From Molanna angustata (lineage: Eukaryota > Arthropoda > Insecta > Trichoptera > Molannidae), in NCBI GenBank assembly GCA_963576475.1, contig OY754965.1, positions 2,053,501-2,117,500 of the forward strand: a DNA stretch of 64,000 bases, given 5' to 3'. Below, in pieces: positions 62,101 through 64,000 of this stretch. The notes below the pieces were generated by a model. That model was given only the letters and a program-made list of their open reading frames with translations. It was not told the DNA's origin and searched no databases. Numbering within the stretch: the stretch's first letter is position 1; each line of letters starts with the position of its first letter. The position numbers were made by a program, and so were the translations under genes.

Positions 62101-64000
62101 AGGCCGTATTGCTTGTAGAACAGCAAATGCTCTTTCACCAAAGTTCATCATTCGACACGTAATATAGTACATTAGAAATTTGGACGATGCAAGGCCGTAT
62201 TGCTTGTAGAACAGCAAATGCTCTTTCACCAAAGTTCATCATTCGACACGTAATATAGTACATTAGAAATTTGGACGATGCAAGGCCGTATTGCTTGTAG
62301 AACAGCAAATGCTCTTTCACCAAAGTTCATCATTCGACACGTAATATAGTACATTAGAAATTTGGACGATGCAAGGCCGTATTGCTTGTAGAACAGCAAA
62401 TGCTCTTTCACCAAAGTTCATCATTCGACACGTAATATAGTACATTAGAAATTTGGATGATGCAAGGCCGTATTGCTTGTAGATCAAAGTGTAGATCTTT
62501 TTTGGTTCAGATCGTCTGGTACAAAGATACATTAGGCATTTTGAAGCACGTCCATGAATAGCTTTGTGCACCATCCAGCACATCTTGTACTGAATCCTTT
62601 CCGATATCCGCAACCAGTGGATCTTATAGCAGTGGTGATATGTGAGAATTGTATATTAATCTAGCTGCTGCATTGACTGACTGGAGTTGTTCGAGGTGAA
62701 TTTGTTGAAGTCCTGCATAAATTATGTTGCAATCTAACCGAGATGCGTTTATCAATGTGTATATTATCTGTCCCATTTGAAAATAGCATGAAATTTTTGT
62801 TTTACTGATATGATTGTTCAGAACAAGTTCTAAATCGAAGTTAACACCTAAAAGTTTAATTGATTTTACAGGTTGGATCTGTTGATATTACAAAATAAAT
62901 AAATTTAAAAAAAATACAATTTTTCTTACCGTCTATTCCTAACAAGGGAAATGATTGCGTAAAACACAAGGTAAGCGCTGCAGCAGATATAAAACCAGCC
63001 GTCACAGGTACCGATATAAATTCAACTAAAAATCCTGAAAAAAAGGTAATATTCAATAATATTCTTAGAAAAATTCTGAAATATGAAATAAACTTATAAT
63101 TAAAGTAAGAAAAACATGTATGCTACAAATTTATTAATTGAAACAATTGTGAAAGGATTGTAACTGTCACAATCAATATACAGGCTAGCCCTAATGAGGT
63201 TGATAATCATTGTTTTGAATGTACTCTATAAAGAATTTATTTTGGATTGCTTCTCCTTATTTATTATAACATCATTCAGGAATACAATAACACATTGTTT
63301 GCTTCTCCTTAAACAAGTATTTAATCATGACTTTGAAATACTGACTATATTATGAAGTAGGCCTTTTTTATAAGTCGCATTTACCTAAATTGAGTACACC
63401 CATTAGTAGAATTACGCAGCCACTAAGAAACGTCAAAAGAACTGCAAAATCTTCTCCATAATCTTTGACATATTCCTGTGTTATTAGAGACAATATAGCA
63501 GTTGGTCCTATGGTGAGATCTTTACAGCTTCCAAATACCAGATACACAAAACATCCCATGAATCCAGAATATAGACCATACTGAAAAGTACAAAAATAAA
63601 ACACAGTGTCATGTAAAAATGTTTGGTGAGTTATTACGACGAACCATTTTAACAATGCTGTCAAAGAAAATTCCTGTATTTCAACTAAAATTTCGACAAT
63701 GCTGTCAAAGAAAATTCAAGTAATATAAGAATAGTTTTTTTGGCGATTAATAAATATTTACTTAAATAATTAAAACATAAGACATCACATAAAAACTTAA
63801 ATCTATGAATCTTAAAATAATTGAATTGTTAGTTTTTTTTTTCCATTCAGTAGGGATAATTTTCTGTATTAGAATAGACTTATCTGAAATCTAATATCAT
63901 TCAAGGAATCTTATATCAATTTTTTTTATCTATTAAATTTAAAAAAAAACAACATTAATTGTTATCTATACCTGTAATGGCAAATTAGCTACACCTGCCA
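35051..64000 (-). CDS. SLC26-family anion (sulfate) transporter, gene 1, 5' partial
   Basis: Multi-exon gene of the SLC26/SulP family, most like SLC26A11-type sodium-independent sulfate transporters. It would move sulfate or other anions across a membrane. Twelve coding segments (63972-64000, 63385-63580, 62930-63034, 59870-59985, 58076-58250, 57797-57961, 57535-57696, 37489-37629, 36641-36786, 36359-36541, 35548-35701, 35051-35106) join with consistent phases and no internal stop to give 541 residues. The family is about 600 long, so only the first 60-70 residues are missing. Seen directly: GPTAILSL and [15 protein letters not shown] in the transport core, [19 protein letters not shown] in the second half, [13 protein letters not shown], then a C-terminal STAS domain spread over the last four exons. 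One intron is inflated to 19.9 kb by nested retrotransposons. Family assignment is firm; substrate and exact orthologue are not. Confidence 0.9.
35548..35701 (-). CDS. SLC26 gene 1, exon 11 (STAS domain)
   Basis: 154 nt after TTTCCAG, before donor GTATGT. It begins [19 protein letters not shown] and continues to the STAS end ([13 protein letters not shown]). It leaves in phase 1. Confidence 0.88.
35702..36358 (-). other. Intron of SLC26 gene 1 (between exons 10 and 11)
   Basis: Bounded by donor GTAAGA and acceptor TTTCCAG. No coding or repeat content seen. Confidence 0.7.
36359..36541 (-). CDS. SLC26 gene 1, exon 10 (STAS domain)
   Basis: 183 nt (61 codons) after CTTTCAG, before GTAAGA, phase 0 at both ends. 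It holds the STAS core: [17 protein letters not shown] and then [16 protein letters not shown], matching the beta-strand/IDxT pattern of SLC26 STAS domains. Confidence 0.9.
36641..36786 (-). CDS. SLC26 gene 1, exon 9
   Basis: 146 nt after TTTATAG, before GTAAAT. It encodes [20 protein letters not shown], then [20 protein letters not shown]: the final helix and the linker to the STAS domain. It leaves in phase 0. Confidence 0.92.
36787..37488 (-). other. Intron of SLC26 gene 1 (between exons 8 and 9)
   Basis: Donor GTAAGT, acceptor TTTATAG. Nothing else recognised. Confidence 0.7.
37489..37629 (-). CDS. SLC26 gene 1, exon 8
   Basis: 141 nt after TATTTTAG, before donor GTAAGT. It encodes [20 protein letters not shown], then [15 protein letters not shown] and MPYVLWKT, the last core helices. 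It continues exon 7 in phase across the nested retrotransposons, so the gene is still readable if the intron is spliced. Confidence 0.94.
37880..38276 (+). pseudogene. LINE C-terminal remnant hit by the gypsy insertion
   Basis: Plus strand, with frameshifts. It reads [18 protein letters not shown], then a segment resembling the 'PKIYNSLPF' end of non-LTR ORF2 proteins. It stops at the TGTA target site; 57158-57253, ending in taaataaataaat, looks like the displaced 3' end. Confidence 0.5.
38277..38836 (-). repeat. 3' LTR of the gypsy element
   Basis: 560-bp copy of the 5' LTR, flanked on the left by the TGTA duplication (38273-38276) and on the right by the polypurine tract. Confidence 0.92.
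38837..38846 (-). other. Polypurine tract of the gypsy element
   Basis: AGGGGGGTGA immediately before the 3' LTR in element orientation. It would prime plus-strand synthesis. Confidence 0.65.
39156..39245. repeat. 18-bp minisatellite in the gypsy 3' untranslated region
   Basis: Five head-to-tail copies of an 18-bp unit (tatacagcattttcttag, with g/t alternating at the last base) between the end of pol and the 3' LTR. Confidence 0.9.
39403..42021 (-). pseudogene. pol: gypsy pol: reverse transcriptase, RNase H, integrase
   Basis: 872 open codons. The RT has [11 protein letters not shown] and the catalytic YIDD at residues 146-149 ([11 protein letters not shown]); where most gypsies have PFGL this one has PPGL. 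RNase H follows ([28 protein letters not shown]). The integrase has an HHCC finger (H-K-L-S-H...C-I-E-C), the D-D-E residues in [18 protein letters not shown] and NGMIERWH, and a C-terminal tail with a chromodomain-free Thr/Pro-rich end. The frame itself is undamaged, but it lies downstream of the in-frame stop at 42076. Confidence 0.93.
42076..42576 (-). pseudogene. pol: gypsy pol, aspartic protease region
   Basis: 166 codons. [11 protein letters not shown] at about residue 30 is the retropepsin active site, and the later [15 protein letters not shown] is the usual second hallmark. It ends at an in-frame TAA (42076-42078). The same frame reopens at once and continues into the reverse transcriptase, so the stop is a point lesion inside pol and not a real gene end. 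Pol reads in the -1 frame relative to gag, so it was presumably made by frameshifting. Confidence 0.85.
42579..43489 (-). pseudogene. gag: gypsy gag, main 3' fragment (capsid, zinc finger)
   Basis: Continuous frame of about 303 codons from the LARD target site to a TAA at 42579-42581. Upstream of the first Met it already reads [10 protein letters not shown] and VLAALDPET, the typical start of this Gag type. Further on are [20 protein letters not shown] and ELLRRMKSL (capsid), an Asn-rich stretch, and near the end the C-H-C-C finger [18 protein letters not shown] instead of a CCHC knuckle. Together with the 5' fragment the original Gag was 333 residues. The following pol frame is -1 relative to gag, over an A-rich overlap near 42577-42590. 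Confidence 0.85.
43494..45959 (-). repeat. 3' LTR of the LARD-like element
   Basis: 2466 bp, identical in reading to the 5' LTR. Directly flanked by the ATAC duplication inside gag on one side and by the purine tract on the other. Confidence 0.93.
45960..45970 (-). other. Polypurine tract of the LARD-like element
   Basis: AGAGGGGAGAG directly abuts the 3' LTR in element orientation. This is a perfect purine run. Confidence 0.75.
46665..47690 (+). pseudogene. Decayed Jockey-like LINE 3' part inside the LARD
   Basis: Plus strand, broken by frameshifts and stops. It starts within the reverse transcriptase ([19 protein letters not shown]) and continues [38 protein letters not shown] and [15 protein letters not shown], the usual C-terminal RT landmarks of Jockey-type elements. 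It ends near 47690 with the ATAAATAAA-type tail of such LINEs. The decay is far older than the LARD insertion, so the LINE was carried in the LARD family before this copy transposed. Confidence 0.75.
47691..50796 (-). other. LARD internal region, non-coding
   Basis: About 3.1 kb of AT-rich DNA with no supported ORF or family match. It contains A-runs (48580-48605, 50540-50560) and one stray copy of the 'ccacacttttctatc' motif near 50070 that is tandemly amplified further on. Confidence 0.6.
50797..51640. repeat. ~100-bp tandem array in the LARD interior
   Basis: About eight units with spacing 99, 101, 99, 99, 109 and 110 bp, each with 'gaatgatttcgtacc', 'gtaggcaaagaggaga' and 'accacacttttcc'. 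It lies next to the primer site. Related single copies occur at 17290-17570 and 34490-34560. Confidence 0.85.
51701..51713 (-). other. Primer-binding site of the LARD-like element
   Basis: In element orientation GAA follows the 5' LTR, then TGGTGCTCGTGAC. This resembles the complement of the insect tRNA-His 3' end (TGGTGCCGTGAC) with one extra T. The His assignment is tentative because it rests on a one-base bulge. Confidence 0.5.
51717..54182 (-). repeat. 5' LTR of the LARD-like element
   Basis: 2466 bp, long for an insect LTR. It is the exact counterpart of 43494-45959. The short ORFs in it are repeated identically in the other LTR and show no protein family features. Confidence 0.93.
54183..54273 (-). 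pseudogene. gag: gypsy gag, 5' fragment cut off by the LARD
   Basis: Starting at the ATG 54271-54273, 30 codons plus one base run up to the ATAC target duplication (GTAT on this strand). The frame is the one that resumes at 43489 on the far side of the nested element, so the insertion split an otherwise open gag. A second in-frame ATG lies at 54262-54264. The hydrophilic N-terminus has no recognised motif. Confidence 0.75.
54274..56582 (-). other. gypsy 5' leader
   Basis: 2.3 kb of very AT-rich DNA between the primer site and the gag ATG, with no ORF of note. This is a long leader for a gypsy element. I see no tandem structure or foreign insert in it. Confidence 0.6.
56583..56595 (-). other. 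Primer-binding site of the gypsy element (tRNA-Trp type)
   Basis: Two bases after the 5' LTR, in element orientation, comes TGGTGACCACCGA. The first eight bases are complementary to the CCA end of insect tRNA-Trp; the match weakens after that. Trp priming is known for CsRn1-like elements. Confidence 0.6.
56598..57157 (-). repeat. 5' LTR of the gypsy element
   Basis: 560 bp. In element orientation it starts TGTAGCGGG and ends CCTAGCGCGAAA; the 3' end is not the usual CA. It reads the same as the 3' LTR throughout, with no net indel. Confidence 0.92.
57057..57094 (-). promoter_or_regulatory. Putative core promoter in the gypsy 5' LTR
   Basis: TATTTAAG (57087-57094) lies about 35 nt upstream of TCAGT (57057-57061), an arthropod initiator match. 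Spacing and position in the LTR fit a Pol II start. The same motifs occur in the 3' LTR. Confidence 0.5.
57158..57253 (+). repeat. Displaced 3' end of the LINE split by the gypsy element
   Basis: Begins with the second TGTA duplication and ends in a TAAATAAATAAAT tail, as expected for the 3' end of the LINE at 37880-38276. Confidence 0.45.
57535..57696 (-). CDS. SLC26 gene 1, exon 7
   Basis: 162 nt after acceptor AATTTTAG, before donor GTACCT. It encodes [20 protein letters not shown], then [19 protein letters not shown], a hallmark stretch of the SLC26/SulP core. It leaves in phase 1 into the 19.9-kb intron. Confidence 0.94.
57797..57961 (-). CDS. SLC26 gene 1, exon 6
   Basis: 165 nt between TTTTAAG and GTAAGT. 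It encodes [15 protein letters not shown] and a helix [18 protein letters not shown]. The E-A-(V/I)-A-I-A-K stretch is typical of the family. Phase 1 at both ends. Confidence 0.9.
58076..58250 (-). CDS. SLC26 gene 1, exon 5
   Basis: 175 nt between GTTATAG and GTAAGA. It begins [20 protein letters not shown], then a membrane helix with [20 protein letters not shown], and leaves in phase 1. It matches the middle of SLC26A11-type proteins, where a loop precedes the SRNA-V helix. Confidence 0.88.
58455..58625 (+). pseudogene. LINE C-terminal fragment in an SLC26 gene 1 intron
   Basis: Plus strand: [20 protein letters not shown], then [16 protein letters not shown] and a stop, followed by an A/G-rich tail. 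Related to 555-1030. Confidence 0.75.
58626..59224 (-). other. Intron DNA of SLC26 gene 1, unassigned
   Basis: AT-rich with a short (AG)n run at 58970-58982. No exon fits between exons 4 and 5 by phase. Confidence 0.55.
59225..59530 (-). pseudogene. RTE-like LINE fragment in an SLC26 gene 1 intron
   Basis: Minus strand: [20 protein letters not shown], a close variant of the 'ILRFFGHIARRE' signature, then a GC-rich stretch with stops. Confidence 0.7.
59870..59985 (-). CDS. SLC26 gene 1, exon 4
   Basis: 116 nt between acceptor TTTATAG and donor GTAAAT. It encodes [20 protein letters not shown], then a hydrophobic run ending LLLLR. It enters in phase 1 and leaves in phase 0. It is too short for a plain ORF scan and was found from the splice phases of its neighbours. 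Confidence 0.85.
60066..60284 (+). repeat. tRNA-derived SINE, family B, copy
   Basis: The 5' part keeps a B box (GGTTCGATTCC within 'cccgggttcgattcccgg'). The body has 'cagtctggatctgtgaaacg' and 'gtggcaacttgttattgggt', and the tail is (TAAA)n. Same body as 4165-4352 (minus) and 7855-8005 (minus). It lies in an SLC26 gene 1 intron. Confidence 0.8.
60330..62877 (-). pseudogene. CR1/L2-like LINE 3' part, with internal satellite expansion
   Basis: Minus strand. 62490-62877 reads [40 protein letters not shown] and [14 protein letters not shown], then [20 protein letters not shown]: the standard RT C-terminus of CR1/L2-type elements. On the other side of the satellite, 60360-60415 gives [20 protein letters not shown] and a stop, the normal protein end. 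The 91-bp units therefore grew inside the last part of this ORF. Clade assignment is from motif style only. Confidence 0.8.
60392..62484. repeat. 91-bp satellite, 23 copies, derived from a LINE coding end
   Basis: Head-to-tail units of exactly 91 bp starting 'cagcaaatgctctttcacc', nearly invariant apart from one G/A site in 'gtaatat(g/a)gtac'. Units 2, 8 and 15-23 carry A; the rest carry G. Read on the minus strand, each unit contains GERAFAV, and unique LINE sequence follows on both sides. Because 91 is not divisible by 3, a 62-codon ORF appears over each pair of units; these ORFs are by-products and not genes. The array lies in an intron of SLC26 gene 1. Confidence 0.96.
62930..63034 (-). 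CDS. SLC26 gene 1, exon 3
   Basis: 105 nt after TTTCAG, before donor GTAAGA. It encodes [20 protein letters not shown] and on to FPLLGID, the conserved helix region that in SLC26A11 reads FIS-P-V--GFTSAAA. Phase 1 at both ends. The CR1/L2-like LINE remnant ends within about 55 bp of this exon. Confidence 0.92.
63035..63384 (-). other. Intron of SLC26 gene 1 (between exons 2 and 3)
   Basis: 350 bp, donor GTAAAT, acceptor TTTCAG. No other content seen. Confidence 0.75.
63385..63580 (-). CDS. SLC26 gene 1, exon 2
   Basis: 196 nt. It starts after TTTTCAG with [18 protein letters not shown], continues [13 protein letters not shown] and ends LMGVLNL with one base over (phase 1) before donor GTAAAT. 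It encodes the early transmembrane segments carrying the SulP-family GPTA motif. Confidence 0.92.
63581..63971 (-). other. Intron of SLC26 gene 1 (between segment 1 and exon 2)
   Basis: 391 bp, donor GTATAG, acceptor TTTTCAG. It contains a short direct repeat, 'ctgtcaaagaaaattc', at 63660 and 63701. Confidence 0.75.
63972..64000 (-). CDS. SLC26 gene 1, exon segment 1 (partial)
   Basis: The last 29 nt of an exon cut by the window edge. It reads AGVANLPLQ and is followed by donor GTATAG. This is the end of the first membrane-core block (compare AGLDPQ in the paralogue exon at 4400-4604) and ends in phase 0, as that exon does. Confidence 0.85.

Noticed and set aside
60392..62484. CRISPR-like or gene-family reading of the regular 91-bp repeats
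   Set aside because: There are no unique spacers, the unit is coding-derived LINE sequence, and the genome is eukaryotic. The 62-codon ORFs arise from the repeat itself.

Overview
This is an AT-rich window of insect nuclear DNA. Spliceosomal introns, poly-pyrimidine acceptors, non-LTR elements, tRNA-derived SINEs, palindromic DNA elements and two nested LTR retrotransposons rule out a prokaryote. LINE 3' ends whose text resembles the 'cagcagtgg' remnants common in moth and butterfly genomes make Lepidoptera the best guess; this is an inference, not a proof.

Host genes: both host genes recognised lie on the minus strand and belong to the SLC26 (sulfate/anion transporter, SulP) family. Gene 1 runs from the right edge (64000) to a stop at 35051. 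I could place twelve coding exons with matching splice phases, giving 541 residues; only the N-terminus lies outside the window. A second SLC26 copy has one coding exon at 4400-4604, about 30 kb downstream in the same orientation, and the rest of it must lie left of position 1. The two copies share an intron position, so this is a tandem paralogue pair. A CpG-rich, TATA-bearing block at 9497-9700 is a speculative first exon or promoter for the second copy.

Transposons inside gene 1: the intron 37630-57534 is about 19.9 kb, of which 18.9 kb is one nested insertion. A Ty3/gypsy element resembling the CsRn1 clade (38277-57157, minus strand, 560-bp LTRs, TGTA target duplication, Trp-type primer site) sits inside the 3' end of an older LINE. 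Its gag is split by a second LTR element (43494-54182, minus strand, ATAC duplication). That element has 2466-bp LTRs, a purine tract and a primer-binding site but no protein-coding capacity, so it looks like a large retrotransposon derivative (LARD). Both LTR pairs read as identical, so both insertions are recent. The next-to-first visible intron carries a CR1/L2-like LINE whose coding end has expanded into 23 copies of a 91-bp satellite (60392-62484).

Intergenic region 4.6-35 kb: this is packed with repeats. It holds three tRNA-derived SINE families, a three-copy palindromic MITE family, several fold-back elements (4650-5697, 11814-12672, 18610-20650 with a nested TTAA-flanked element, 21800-22849, 25047-25674), a modular 109/152-bp tandem array (20752-21790), other minisatellites and many 5'-truncated LINEs, two with clear 12-bp target duplications. 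I see no bacterial-type system, CRISPR array, rRNA or convincing functional tRNA gene.
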